Below the pieces are notes generated by a model. That model searched no databases. It had not been told where the DNA came from and was given only the letters and a program-made list of their open reading frames with translations. Made by a program: the position numbers and the translations under genes. From BACL11 sp945865535 (lineage in GTDB: Bacteria > Bacteroidota > Bacteroidia > Flavobacteriales > BACL11), in NCBI GenBank assembly GCA_947502765.1, contig CANNBA010000011.1:1-64000 (forward strand): a stretch of DNA of 64,000 bases, read 5' to 3'. Shown in pieces: positions 43,896 through 52,757 of this stretch (position 1 is the stretch's first letter; the number at the start of each line of letters is the position of its first letter).

Positions 43896-44907
43896 AGTCT
43901 AATAGTTGTTTCTCAAATATTTCCCTGTCATTTACTATCACATCAATAGGAATGTAATATACATTCTCTGCCTTAAAATTAGCTAAAAATTGGCGTAATT
44001 TAGTGGCATCTTTTTCGGTGGTCAAGATAAGTTTTTTTGTGCTTTTATCTTTGCTGTGTACTAACAAGATATTTTCAACATCTTTTAAGGTGTAATTATG
44101 ATGGTCGGCAAACTTAATTAAGTTGACTTTTCTCCCCTGTTCCTGCAAATGGTTTACTAAAGGAGTCGGGTTTGCAATACCACAGACTAAGGTGATATTA
44201 TAGTTTTGCTCATTTTCTAACTCAGTATTATTCTCAATACACTTGTATTTATGATATGTAATTGATGAAAAATATCCTTTTTGATGTGCTTTTAGATCTA
44301 AACTTTCAATTATTCCTTTTTTTTCAGTTGGATTTGCATTTTTAGGAGTTTTACTGACTAAAATAATATCTGCTCTTGTCGCTGCAGTTGCAGACTCTCT
44401 TAGAGTGCCTAAAGGAAGAAGATGATCCTTTATAAATGGGTTGGAAAATGGAGTTATTATAATATTTAGTCCTGCTTTTATGCTTCTGTGCTGAAAGCCA
44501 TCATCTAGCAAAATGACATTTGTTTGCGGGTGGTCACTTAGAATTTTTTCCACCCCTTTGTTTCGGTTGTTATTTACCGCCACGATACAATTTGGGTTAT
44601 TTTGTTTTAGTTGTAAGGGCTCGTCACCAACAGTAGATGTAATACTATCCAACTCTACATAATTAAATCCTGAAGATTTACGATCATATCCCCTGCTAAG
44701 TATTGCGACTTTGTAGTTTGGAGATAATAGTTTTGCAATGTAATTGATGTGCGGTGTTTTCCCACTGCCACCTACTGATAAATTTCCAACACAAATAATA
44801 GTAATGTTATGGGTTTTTGTTTTCAAAATACCGTAATCAAAAAGGGAATTTCTAAGAGAAGTTATCATCCCATAAATAATTGAAAGAGAATATAAAAACA
44901 AACGCAT
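43879..44907 (-). CDS. lpxK: Tetraacyldisaccharide 4'-kinase
   Basis: A 342-residue membrane-associated kinase of lipid A synthesis. The N-terminal amphipathic segment is followed by the P-loop VGNLSVGGSGKTPHINYI, RGYDRKSSGF, GDEPLQLKQNNPN and the LLDDGFQHRSI motif with its catalytic Asp, all LpxK hallmarks. The promoter TATCTTTG ends four bases before the ATG. It is first gene of the lpxK-punA-anchor B-gatB-lpxH run. Confidence 0.95.
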   Translation of the reverse strand: MRLFLYSLSIIYGMITSLRNSLFDYGILKTKTHNITIICVGNLSVGGSGKTPHINYIAKLLSPNYKVAILSRGYDRKSSGFNYVELDSITSTVGDEPLQLKQNNPNCIVAVNNNRNKGVEKILSDHPQTNVILLDDGFQHRSIKAGLNIIITPFSNPFIKDHLLPLGTLRESATAATRADIILVSKTPKNANPTEKKGIIESLDLKAHQKGYFSSITYHKYKCIENNTELENEQNYNITLVCGIANPTPLVNHLQEQGRKVNLIKFADHHNYTLKDVENILLVHSKDKSTKKLILTTEKDATKLRQFLANFKAENVYYIPIDVIVNDREIFEKQLLDYVTNN

Positions 44908-44911
44908 AAGG

Positions 44912-44919
44912 CAAAGATA
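44912..44919 (-). promoter_or_regulatory. -7 promoter element abutting lpxK
   Basis: TATCTTTG on the minus strand, four bases before the lpxK ATG at 44907. Predicts a leaderless mRNA. Confidence 0.5.
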
Positions 44920-44923
44920 GTAT

Positions 44924-44951
44924 TTTGTTATAAAAGAGTTTTGTATTTTTG
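44924..44951 (+). promoter_or_regulatory. Promoter abutting the Nif3-like gene (-33 and -7)
   Basis: TTTG at 44924-44927, a 16-base spacer and TATTTTTG at 44944-44951, four bases before the ATG at 44956. It shares a 48-base intergenic gap with the lpxK promoter. Confidence 0.55.
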
Positions 44952-44955
44952 AAAA

Positions 44956-45744
44956 ATGAAAATAAAAGAGATAACTAGTTATTTAGAAGAAATTGCGCCA
45001 CTTGCTTATCAAGAAAACTACGATAACTGTGGCTTAATAGTTGGGAATAAAAATACTGATGTAAATGGAACTCTTATAACGCTTGATTGTACTGAAGCTA
45101 TAATTGATGAGGCAATAGAAACAGGCTGTAATCTTATTATAGCGCATCATCCTATTATTTTTTCTGGGCTTAAAAAGTTAAATGGGAGTAATTATATTGA
45201 GAGAACTGTTATAAAAGCAATAAAAAATAACATTGCTATTTATGCAATTCATACTAATTTAGATAATGTCCACAATGGTGTTAGTGCTAAAATTGCAAAT
45301 AAATTAGGTTTGCGAAATTGCAAGATTCTTTGTCCTAAGGATGAGAAAAACAGCATTAATGTAGGTTCTGGTATTTTAGGAGAGTTAGCCGAATCGGTTG
45401 AGAGTAAGGTGTTTTTAGAAAGCCTAAAAACCATTATGCAAACCGATTGTGTTAGGCATACTTCACTAGTAAAGAATACTATTAAAAAGGTTGCAGTTTG
45501 TGGGGGTAGTGGTAGTTTTTTGCTCAGTCATGCTAAAGCGTTAGATGCTGATATTTTTATTTCAGCTGATTTTAAATATCATGATTTTTTTGATGCTGAA
45601 AATGACATTATTATTGCGGATATTGGCCACTATGAAAGTGAGCAATTTACAAAGGACTTAATTTATGATTTACTTACCAAAAATTTTACTAAATTTGCCG
45701 TCCGATTATCAAAAGTGAATACTAATCCGATAAAGTACCTATAA
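44956..45744 (+). CDS. Nif3-like dinuclear metal centre protein
   Basis: A 262-residue protein of the Nif3/YbgI/DUF34 family: LEEIAPLAYQENYDNCGLIV at the N-terminus, the metal site IIAHHPIIFSGLKKL, YAIHTNLDNVHNGV, a second site VAVCGGSGSFLLSHA, and IADIGHYESEQF. The family forms hexamers with two metal ions per subunit and has been proposed to act as a hydrolase, for example GTP cyclohydrolase I type 2. Many Bacteroidota members are about 365 residues because of a CutA-like insertion; this one lacks it. The next gene overlaps by one base. Confidence 0.9.
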   Translation: MKIKEITSYLEEIAPLAYQENYDNCGLIVGNKNTDVNGTLITLDCTEAIIDEAIETGCNLIIAHHPIIFSGLKKLNGSNYIERTVIKAIKNNIAIYAIHTNLDNVHNGVSAKIANKLGLRNCKILCPKDEKNSINVGSGILGELAESVESKVFLESLKTIMQTDCVRHTSLVKNTIKKVAVCGGSGSFLLSHAKALDADIFISADFKYHDFFDAENDIIIADIGHYESEQFTKDLIYDLLTKNFTKFAVRLSKVNTNPIKYL

Positions 45745-46505
45745 TGGCAAAAAACACACAAACAAATACAGGATCTGTAGAGGATCAATTAAAAGCGTTA
45801 CACCAACTTCAAGTTATTGACACTAAAGTTGATAAAATTAGAATTATAAGAGGAGAATTACCTTTAGAAATTCAAGATCTAGAAGATTTAATTGCCGGCT
45901 TAAATACAAGATTAGAGAAATTTGAAACCGAATTAGAAGCAATACATGAAAATATTGCGGCTAATAAAAACACTATTTCTTTAGCTACTGATGCTATTAA
46001 AAAGTATGAAACTCAACTTAAAGAAATTAAGAATAATCGTGAGTTTACTTCTTTAACTAAGGAAGTAGAGTATCAAAACTTAGAAATTCAGATTACTGAA
46101 AAGAAAGCCGTTCAAAATGCTGCAAATGTGCTTCATAAAACAGAAATAATTAATGCCTGTAAAGCACAAATTACTGAAAGAGAAGAGGAATTAAAATTAA
46201 AATCAACTGAGCTTGATGAGATTGTTACTGAAACTGAAAAAGAAGAAAAATCATTAATGGCTGATTCTGTAAAAGCAGAGAAAGTAATTGATGGAAGATT
46301 ATTAGATGCTTACAAAAGGATCCGTTCAAAAGTAGTTAATGGTCTGGCTGTTGTTTCCGTTGAGCGTGGAGCATGTGGGGGTTGTTTTAGTCAAATTCCA
46401 CCACAAAGACAATTGGATATACAAATGCATAAAAAAGTGATTGTTTGTGAGCATTGTGGTAGAATTATGGTTGATGCTAACATTTTTCAAGAGCAAGAAG
46501 CATAA
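45744..46505 (+). CDS. Coiled-coil protein with C-terminal zinc ribbon (DUF164/CdsZ-like)
   Basis: A 253-residue protein. Residues of about 10-185 are a long helical hairpin of heptad-like charged sequence. The C-terminus has a C4 zinc ribbon: ACGGCFSQIPPQRQ and VCEHCGRIMV. Such proteins commonly sit next to Nif3-like genes, as here. A role in translation or RNA binding has been suggested for relatives, but none is shown by this sequence. A terminator follows. Confidence 0.85.
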   Translation: MAKNTQTNTGSVEDQLKALHQLQVIDTKVDKIRIIRGELPLEIQDLEDLIAGLNTRLEKFETELEAIHENIAANKNTISLATDAIKKYETQLKEIKNNREFTSLTKEVEYQNLEIQITEKKAVQNAANVLHKTEIINACKAQITEREEELKLKSTELDEIVTETEKEEKSLMADSVKAEKVIDGRLLDAYKRIRSKVVNGLAVVSVERGACGGCFSQIPPQRQLDIQMHKKVIVCEHCGRIMVDANIFQEQEA

Positions 46506-46523
46506 TCAATAAAAAACTTATTT

Positions 46524-46558
46524 AAAAGGGATTTCATATTTTTGGAGTCCCTTTTTTT
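46524..46558 (+). terminator. Terminator after the zinc-ribbon gene
   Basis: AAAAGGGA (46524-46531) pairs with TCCCTTTT (46548-46555), followed by Ts. The 16-base loop contains TATTTTTG, a promoter-like element for the next gene. Confidence 0.75.
46537..46544 (+). promoter_or_regulatory. -7-like element inside the terminator loop
   Basis: TATTTTTG lies wholly in the loop of the hairpin at 46524-46558, 19 bases before the ATG at 46564. No -33 element is clear. Confidence 0.35.
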
Positions 46559-46563
46559 ATGCA

Positions 46564-48036
46564 ATGAAAAAAATTACACTGGTATTTTTATTTTTCAGTC
46601 AATTGACTTTTGCATCATTTGATATGAACGAAAATATGCAAAAATCCTATTCTCATATTATAAACTTGGAATTTGAAAAAGCAACCATTCTTCTAGCTAA
46701 GGAGCAATCTCAGAATCCTAAAAATGGATTTATTCCACTACATAAAAACGATATTGACTTTTTAACAATTCTTATAACTGAGGATTTTAAGTATTTTGAA
46801 TCGCATGAAAATTTCAAAGATCTAAGGCTTGGTTTATTAGAAGAGAATGACAAAACTTCTCCGTATTATCTGTACTCGCAAGCAGAGGTTAGTTTGCAGT
46901 GGGCTTTTTCTCGATTAAAATTTGAACAGTATCCTACTGCTGCTTATGAACTTGTAAAAGCATATAAATTACTTGAAGAAAATCAGAAAAAATTCCCTGA
47001 TTTTACACTTAATAAAAAAGGATTAGGCTTGATTCATGCTTTACTAGGGGCTGTTCCTAAGGAGTTTAATTGGATATTAAATCTTGGTGGCTTAAAGGAG
47101 AATGTTTCTCTTGGGCTTATTGAATTAGATGCTGTTTTAAATGATAAGCGTTTTACAATGTATGAAGAAGAGGTTTTGTTTTTGTTGTTTTTTTTCAAAT
47201 TAACTTAGGCAATAATGATGCTCTTGCTCACAAGCATCTTAATAGGGTTAGAGCTAGATATAAAGATAATTTATTGTTGAATTTTGCTGCTGCTCGGTTA
47301 TCACATGATTTAGGGAAAAATGATTACTGTTTAACGGTATTAAAAAAACAAGCCAAATAAAAGTGGAGCAATTAAATTCCACTACCTTGATTATTTACAG
47401 GCAATGTCTTATTTATATATCCTAGATTTAAAAAATGCACAACAAAAATTTGAGTATTTCCTTGCAAATTTTAAAGGCGTAAATTATATTAAATCGGCTA
47501 ATCATAAATTAGCATGGCTTGCTTTTTTGCAAAATAATACTGCAAAGAGGCGTACTTATTTCGCCAAAGTTATTTCAGATGGTAATACTTTAATTGATGA
47601 GGATAAAGTTGCTTTAAAGGATGCAAAAAAAAATAACATTAGTCATCCTATATTATTAAAAACTAGATTGTTGTGTGATGGAGGCTATTATTCTTTAGCA
47701 TTAGCAGAACTTAATCAAATTGATGGAGATCATTATTTTTCATCTGAATCCAATCAAATTGAATATTGGTATCGATTGGCTCGTGTTGAATCAGAATTGA
47801 ATAAAAATGATAAACTAGTAATTGCACATTACAAAAAAGCATTTGAAAAAGGACAAAATGTTTCGTGCTATTATGCTCCTATGTCAGCTTTGCAAATCGG
47901 CTTGATTTATGAGAAAGCAAAGGATTTTAAGCAGGCTAAATCTTACTTTAATAAATGTCTTTGAATGTCAGGGTTTGATTACCAAAGAGGGATCCATCAA
48001 AAAGCAAAAGCGGGTTTAGCAAGAATTGCAGATTAG
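46564..48036 (+). pseudogene. Decayed TPR-type outer-membrane/exported protein gene (two frameshifts, one stop)
   Basis: The frame opens with a signal peptide (MKKITLVFLFFSQLTFA) and runs to a TAG at 47206-47208. The sense reading then continues in a second frame as QINLGNNDALAHKHLNRVRA from 47196 to a stop at 47358, and returns to the first frame at about 47344 as KPNKSGAIKFHYLDYLQAM. A TGA at 47962-47964 interrupts it, and the same frame goes on as MSGFDYQRGIHQKAKAGLAR to TAG at 48034-48036. The shifts fall in an 8-T run (47188-47195, nine needed) and a 7-A run (47342-47348, six needed). Repaired, it gives about 490 residues, the size of flavobacterial TPR proteins. The true end overlaps the converging gene by four bases. 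Confidence 0.8.
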
Positions 48037-49466
48037 TATCTAAATCCTAATGTAAATAGTAAGCTATGGTTAGTGTTTACTAAACTTATTGGAGTTTCAC
48101 TATACAATAAATGTTCATTTGCCCCTTGAGATAAAACATAGGCTACATCAATAAAGTAAGCACCATTATTTATTCCTATTCCATAACTAAAGTTTTCCCT
48201 ACTAAAATCTTTTGCTACAAAAGCACTTCCGTATTTTGAATATCCGGCTCTTAAAACAAAAGGTTTTATAGTCATTTCAGTGCCTAGTTTTATATTTTCA
48301 GTTCTTTGATAAATGCTTGCTATTGTTGCATTTTCATTTTCAAAATCAGATGTAAAGTATTCGGCTGTAGAGTAGTCAATTAGCTCATATTCTCCGGAGA
48401 TTAGGAGATTATTAAAAATTGTTGATGCGCTTATACTTGCTTTTAAAGGAGTAATTAGATTATAATTAAATGGAGTTAAATATCCAAAAGAATAATCTAG
48501 CGTACTATCTTTAAAGAAGGTTGTTATAGAGGTATTGTAATCTTCTTCAATACTAAAGAATGTTGGAGTGTGTAATGCTCCTCCAATTTTTATTTGTTCT
48601 GATAATCTGTAGATAGCACCCACTTTAAGATTATAACCCGTTCCGTATGTTGATATTTCCTCAGAGAATAACATTTTTCGTAAGTTGTTTGAAGTATCAG
48701 ATATTTCATCATGTTCAGTATATTCTGAATATTCATAATAGTCGAAAGTAGGAATTCCTATTGTAGCTCCTATATATAGTTTTTCCTGATAGGATCCTCC
48801 TACAGAAAAAACAAACTCATTCATACCTCCAATACTTGTAGTAACTTTTGATTGTGATTTAGAGTTTGAAGAAAAGTTAGAGACATACTCTCCATCTACT
48901 AAGATGTTATTATTAAATAATGGGTCAATCAAATAAGTATTCCATGCCATTTGTGAATAATAATTACCTTCTCCGTTTGTCAGTTCACTGGTTAGTGTTC
49001 CGTTAGTTAGTTCTACAATTCTATCAACTATTGAGCTTTGGGTATTTATACCCTCAATTTTTATACTATTGTTATAATTAGCCAATTGATTCCAGCCAAT
49101 TCCAAGATTAATTCTTTTCCAATTAGAATTATTTTGAGCAATGGTAAATACGAGTCCAAGATTTGCTATAGAAAGTTCAGATTTATAGGCAGATAAATTG
49201 CTGCCATTATAATAAGATTTAGTAGCGTTTAAATTAAAAGAAGGAGTGAAAGTAAGTTCAGAGAATTGATACATTCCAATTCCTGCAGGATTTGAGCTTA
49301 AAGATGAAAATTCGCCTCCTAATGATCCAAAAGCGCCTCCCATTGCCGAGTATCTAGCCGTTCCACTTAAGTTTTGTGTTGAATATCTTAATGCATCTAC
49401 TTCATTTTGTGCATTTGCTGTTATTGTACTAATTACAATAGCAATTCCTAAAAATCTATTTATCAT
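48033..49466 (-). CDS. FadL/OmpP1/TodX-like outer-membrane protein
   Basis: A 477-residue beta-barrel protein with a signal peptide ending ITANAQN. The N-terminal SRYSAMGGAFGSLGG-like segment (TARYSAMGGAFGSLGGEFSS) and NPAGIGMYQFSELTFTPSF are typical of outer-membrane transport proteins for hydrophobic compounds in Bacteroidota. The last strand LLFTLGFRY ends in an aromatic residue, as barrel proteins do. Substrate unknown. Only one base separates it from the Tyr/Asn-rich lipoprotein gene upstream, so the two share a transcript. Confidence 0.82.
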   Translation of the reverse strand: MINRFLGIAIVISTITANAQNEVDALRYSTQNLSGTARYSAMGGAFGSLGGEFSSLSSNPAGIGMYQFSELTFTPSFNLNATKSYYNGSNLSAYKSELSIANLGLVFTIAQNNSNWKRINLGIGWNQLANYNNSIKIEGINTQSSIVDRIVELTNGTLTSELTNGEGNYYSQMAWNTYLIDPLFNNNILVDGEYVSNFSSNSKSQSKVTTSIGGMNEFVFSVGGSYQEKLYIGATIGIPTFDYYEYSEYTEHDEISDTSNNLRKMLFSEEISTYGTGYNLKVGAIYRLSEQIKIGGALHTPTFFSIEEDYNTSITTFFKDSTLDYSFGYLTPFNYNLITPLKASISASTIFNNLLISGEYELIDYSTAEYFTSDFENENATIASIYQRTENIKLGTEMTIKPFVLRAGYSKYGSAFVAKDFSRENFSYGIGINNGAYFIDVAYVLSQGANEHLLYSETPISLVNTNHSLLFTLGFRY

Positions 49467-49467
49467 T

Positions 49468-50433
49468 TTATCTTCTTGGGTTCACACTTCTTTTACCTCC
49501 TCCTCCAGATGAGTTGTTGCTATTATTTGACCTGCTGTTGCCACTGTTGTTGTTGCTGCCGCTATTTGACCTGTTATTCCCACTGTTTGAGTTGTAACTT
49601 CTGTTATTTGTGTTAGGGGTAGAATAAGTATTATTTTCTCTATTTGAATTTGTTTTTATTGTTGTATTACTACTATTGTTTGGGTTACTTCTGTTGCCCG
49701 TTTCTACGCTTGAATTAGTTCTATTTATATTAGTTTTAATGTTTGATCTATCATTTCTATTAGTAATCGTGTTATTCTTTACAGTAGTATTCGTTCTAAT
49801 ATTTAAAGTAGAGGTTTTGTTGGTTGTATTTGATAAAATAGTATTAGTAGGAGTATTTACATTAACCCCCCTTACTCCACCATTTGAGGATAAACTACCT
49901 CTATGCCCTGTGACGTAAGCATTATTATCGTTACTATTGGTGTAATAATTATTGTATGATGAATAGCAATGAGGATTGTATCCATAATTTGAGTAGTAAT
50001 TTCCATAATAATAAGGAGTATAATAATAATCAAAATAATAAGGCGAATAACTATAATAAGAATAGTATGGAGAATACCAATTGTATCCGAAATAGATACT
50101 TGTTCCGCAATAAAATGGGTCGTTATTATACCAATAGTAATCAGTATAAATTCCCCCATAATATCCACTATAATACATTGGTCTGTGAAATCTTCTTATT
50201 CTAGAAGAAAAACTATAGTCATAATAATCATCTGCTATATATTCAGTATTCGATTCTACTAAAGTATCAGTAGTTAAAGATTCGATTTCCACTTGATTAT
50301 TTGCAGTCATTTGCTCATAAGTGCTAAATTCATCACTTTTCAAATAATTAGGATCGCTATAATGCACGTGAGTTGTTGTAATACATGATGTAAAAAACAA
50401 TATTAATACTAAAGGTAGAATAAAAGATTTCAT
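49468..50433 (-). CDS. Tyr-rich / Asn-Ser-Thr-rich low-complexity lipoprotein
   Basis: A 321-residue lipoprotein, starting MKSFILPLVLILFFTSC with the lipobox FTSC (Cys17). After an ordinary stretch of about 80 residues comes a segment of about 100 residues in which tyrosine is extremely frequent (for example WYSPYYSYYSYSPYYFDYYY). A tail of about 130 residues follows, made mostly of Asn, Ser, Thr, Arg and Gly and ending GGGGKRSVNPRR. An upstream ATG at 50496 would destroy the signal peptide. No catalytic domain is visible. A surface, adhesive or prion-like structural role is a guess from composition only. Confidence 0.75.
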   Translation of the reverse strand: MKSFILPLVLILFFTSCITTTHVHYSDPNYLKSDEFSTYEQMTANNQVEIESLTTDTLVESNTEYIADDYYDYSFSSRIRRFHRPMYYSGYYGGIYTDYYWYNNDPFYCGTSIYFGYNWYSPYYSYYSYSPYYFDYYYTPYYYGNYYSNYGYNPHCYSSYNNYYTNSNDNNAYVTGHRGSLSSNGGVRGVNVNTPTNTILSNTTNKTSTLNIRTNTTVKNNTITNRNDRSNIKTNINRTNSSVETGNRSNPNNSSNTTIKTNSNRENNTYSTPNTNNRSYNSNSGNNRSNSGSNNNSGNSRSNNSNNSSGGGGKRSVNPRR

Positions 50434-50483
50434 AGTTCTATTATTTTGTTTAAGACTCATAAACTGATGCTCGTTTAATTTGT

Positions 50484-50491
50484 TAGTTTTG
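50484..50491 (+). promoter_or_regulatory. -7 promoter element of proS
   Basis: TAGTTTTG, 59 bases before the proS ATG at 50551. No clear -33 element. Confidence 0.35.
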
Positions 50492-50550
50492 TACAATTTT
50501 TATAAGGTGAACGAAAATAATACTACAAAATTACATTTTTTTAAGTTAAA

Positions 50551-52023
50551 ATGGAAAAAAAGTTAATATCAAGAAAGCAAGATTATTCTCAATGGTATAA
50601 TGAGATTGTTCAAGGAGCAGATTTGGCTGAAAATTCAGGTGTAAGAGGCTGTATGGTAATCAAGCCTTACGGCTATGCAATTTGGGAAAAAATGCAAGCA
50701 CAATTGGATAAAATGTTCAAAGCAACAGGTCATGAGAATGCTTATTTTCCTCTTTTTATTCCTAAATCTTATTTTAGTAAAGAGGCAAGTCATATTGATA
50801 GTTTTGCAAAGGAGTGTGCTGTTGTTACTCATTATCGTTTGAAAAATGCTGAAGATGGCAGTGGAGTAGTTGTTGATCCTACAGCTAAGTTAGAAGAAGA
50901 ACTTATTGTGCGTCCAACATCTGAAACAATTATCTGGGATACCTATAGAAAATGGATACAATCGTATCGTGATTTGCCAATTTTAGTTAATCAGTGGGCA
51001 AATGTGGTAAGATGGGAAATGCGTACTAGGTTATTTTTGCGAACTACTGAGTTTTTGTGGCAAGAAGGGCATACCGCTCATGCAACAAAAAAAGAAGCGA
51101 TTGCCGAAACTGAGCAAATGATAAATATTTATGCTGAATTTGCTCAGAATTTTATGGCAATGCCAGTTATAATAGGCTTAAAATCTGAAAAAGAAAAATT
51201 TGCAGGTGCTGAAGAAACTTATACTATTGAAGCTTTAATGCAAGATGGTAAAGCATTGCAAGCGGGGACTTCTCATTTTTTAGGTCAGAATTTCGCTAAA
51301 GCATTTGATGTAAAATTTACAACAAAAGAAGGAAAACAAGATTATGTTTGGGCTACTTCCTGGGGAGTTTCTACGCGACTTATGGGGGCTTTAGTTATGA
51401 CCCATTCTGATGATCATGGTTTGGTTTTGCCTCCAAAATTAGCTCCTTATCAAGTGGTTATTGTTCCTATCTATAAAGGGGATGAACAATTTGAAAAAGT
51501 TTCTGAGGTGGCGCTAAAAGTTAAAAAATCATTAGAATTAAAAGGAATTTCAGTGAAATTTGACAATCGAGATACTCATAAACCAGGATGGAAATTTGCA
51601 GAATATGAACTTAAGGGAGTGCCATTGCGTTTAGCTTTGGGTGCTCGTGATTTAGAAAATGGAACTATTGAAGTCTCTAGAAGAGATACTTTAGAAAAAG
51701 AAACCTATCAGATAGCTGATATTGAAAATAAAGTGGAGCATTTGCTAGAGAAAATACAAGACAACTTATATAAAAAAGCTCTTACTTTTCGTGAGGAGAA
51801 AACTTATAAAGCAGATTCAAAAGAGGAGTTTGTAAAATTAATTGAAAAAGGAGGCTTTGTTTATGCCCATTGGGATGGTACTTCTGAAACAGAGGAGTTG
51901 ATAAAGCAACAAACAAAAGCTACTATAAGATGCGTCCCTTTAGATGCAAAACAAGAATCTGGCCTGTGTTTATTTACAGGCAAGATATCTAGTAAAAGAG
52001 TATTATTTGCTAAAAATTATTAA
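50551..52023 (+). CDS. proS: Prolyl-tRNA synthetase (archaeal/eukaryote-like type)
   Basis: A 490-residue class II synthetase of the shorter type without the bacterial editing insertion. Motif 2 and its neighbours read VRPTSETIIWDTYRKW and WANVVRWEMRTRLFLRTTEF, motif 3 lies in SWGVSTRLMGALVMTHSDDH, the anticodon-binding domain begins YQVVIVPIYKGDEQF, and a C-terminal domain follows ending ISSKRVLFAKNY. This type is standard in Bacteroidota. Confidence 0.96.
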   Translation: MEKKLISRKQDYSQWYNEIVQGADLAENSGVRGCMVIKPYGYAIWEKMQAQLDKMFKATGHENAYFPLFIPKSYFSKEASHIDSFAKECAVVTHYRLKNAEDGSGVVVDPTAKLEEELIVRPTSETIIWDTYRKWIQSYRDLPILVNQWANVVRWEMRTRLFLRTTEFLWQEGHTAHATKKEAIAETEQMINIYAEFAQNFMAMPVIIGLKSEKEKFAGAEETYTIEALMQDGKALQAGTSHFLGQNFAKAFDVKFTTKEGKQDYVWATSWGVSTRLMGALVMTHSDDHGLVLPPKLAPYQVVIVPIYKGDEQFEKVSEVALKVKKSLELKGISVKFDNRDTHKPGWKFAEYELKGVPLRLALGARDLENGTIEVSRRDTLEKETYQIADIENKVEHLLEKIQDNLYKKALTFREEKTYKADSKEEFVKLIEKGGFVYAHWDGTSETEELIKQQTKATIRCVPLDAKQESGLCLFTGKISSKRVLFAKNY

Positions 52024-52024
52024 T

Positions 52025-52699
52025 ATGGATTCTGAAAAAGAAATACTTAAATTATTAAAAGAGAAATCTTGCACAAAACAAAAAGTTTATAAAATAACTA
52101 AAGGGGTTTTTGGTGAAATTCAAGAAATTCTAAGTGCTAAAGCGACTAGATTAAATGCTAGGGTATCTGATGTTGATGTTGATATATCTTATGGAGAGTC
52201 TGGCGATTTTGATGCTAAGTTAAAATTCTCTGGCGACACCCTTCTTTTTCATATGCATACAAATATTTTTGATTTTGAACCTTCTCATCAAATTCATAAA
52301 ACTGCATATGTTAAAGAGGATAAAATGAGATCTTTCTGTGGACTAATAAATATTTATAATTTTCTTTCGGATTCGTTAAAGTATAATAGATTGAATGATG
52401 CTGGTTTTTTGATTGCTAGAATATTTATTAATAAAGATGGTCATTTCTTTGTTGAGGGCGATAGGGAATTAGGTTTTTTATTTAATGATTTTATCAATCA
52501 GCAAATTACTAAAGAGCAGATGGATAACATTATTAACTGCGCAATGGAGTATTCTTTGAATTTTGACTTACTTACCCCTGATTTTAATGATGTAAAATTA
52601 GTTTCTGTTCATGAAATACTAGATATAAATAATAATCATAAAATAAAAACTTCAAAGCGATTGGGTTTCAAATTTTCTAATGACACAAAAAATGAGTAA
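52025..52699 (+). CDS. Conserved-looking protein of unknown function, 224 residues
   Basis: Begins MDSEKEILKLLKEKSCTKQK one base after the proS stop codon. The frame stays open further upstream inside proS (to 51944), but the ATG at 52025 fits the spacing. The product is soluble and has no signal peptide: a helical N-terminus, then a mixed segment with VSDVDVDISYGESGDFDAKL and FHMHTNIFDFEPSHQIHKTA, then helices with a hydrophobic core. I do not recognise a family. Position between proS and tRNA-Glu suggests a housekeeping context, nothing more. Confidence 0.75.
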   Translation: MDSEKEILKLLKEKSCTKQKVYKITKGVFGEIQEILSAKATRLNARVSDVDVDISYGESGDFDAKLKFSGDTLLFHMHTNIFDFEPSHQIHKTAYVKEDKMRSFCGLINIYNFLSDSLKYNRLNDAGFLIARIFINKDGHFFVEGDRELGFLFNDFINQQITKEQMDNIINCAMEYSLNFDLLTPDFNDVKLVSVHEILDINNNHKIKTSKRLGFKFSNDTKNE

Positions 52700-52703
52700 T
52701 TTC

Positions 52704-52733
52704 TTTGTGAAATTAAAAAAAAGTATAAATTTG
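52704..52733 (+). promoter_or_regulatory. Promoter of the tRNA-Glu / rpsT unit (-33 and -7)
   Basis: TTTG at 52704-52707, an 18-base spacer and TAAATTTG at 52726-52733, 24 bases before the tRNA 5' end. Confidence 0.65.
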
Positions 52734-52757
52734 CAGCCTTAATTTTGAGAATATTGA

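Noticed and set aside
46564..47403. Programmed frameshifting at the T8 and A7 runs
   Set aside because: Two shifts in opposite directions plus a third in-frame TGA would all have to be tolerated; decay or base-calling error is simpler.
49501..49760. Short tandem repeats of TTGTTGTT/ATTTGACCTG-like units as a CRISPR or VNTR
   Set aside because: They are codons of the Asn/Ser-rich tail of the lipoprotein; there are no regular spacers.
49676..50204. Several open frames overlapping the Tyr/Asn-rich lipoprotein on both strands
   Set aside because: The skewed codon use of the lipoprotein suppresses stop codons in other frames; only one frame has a lipobox and signal peptide.
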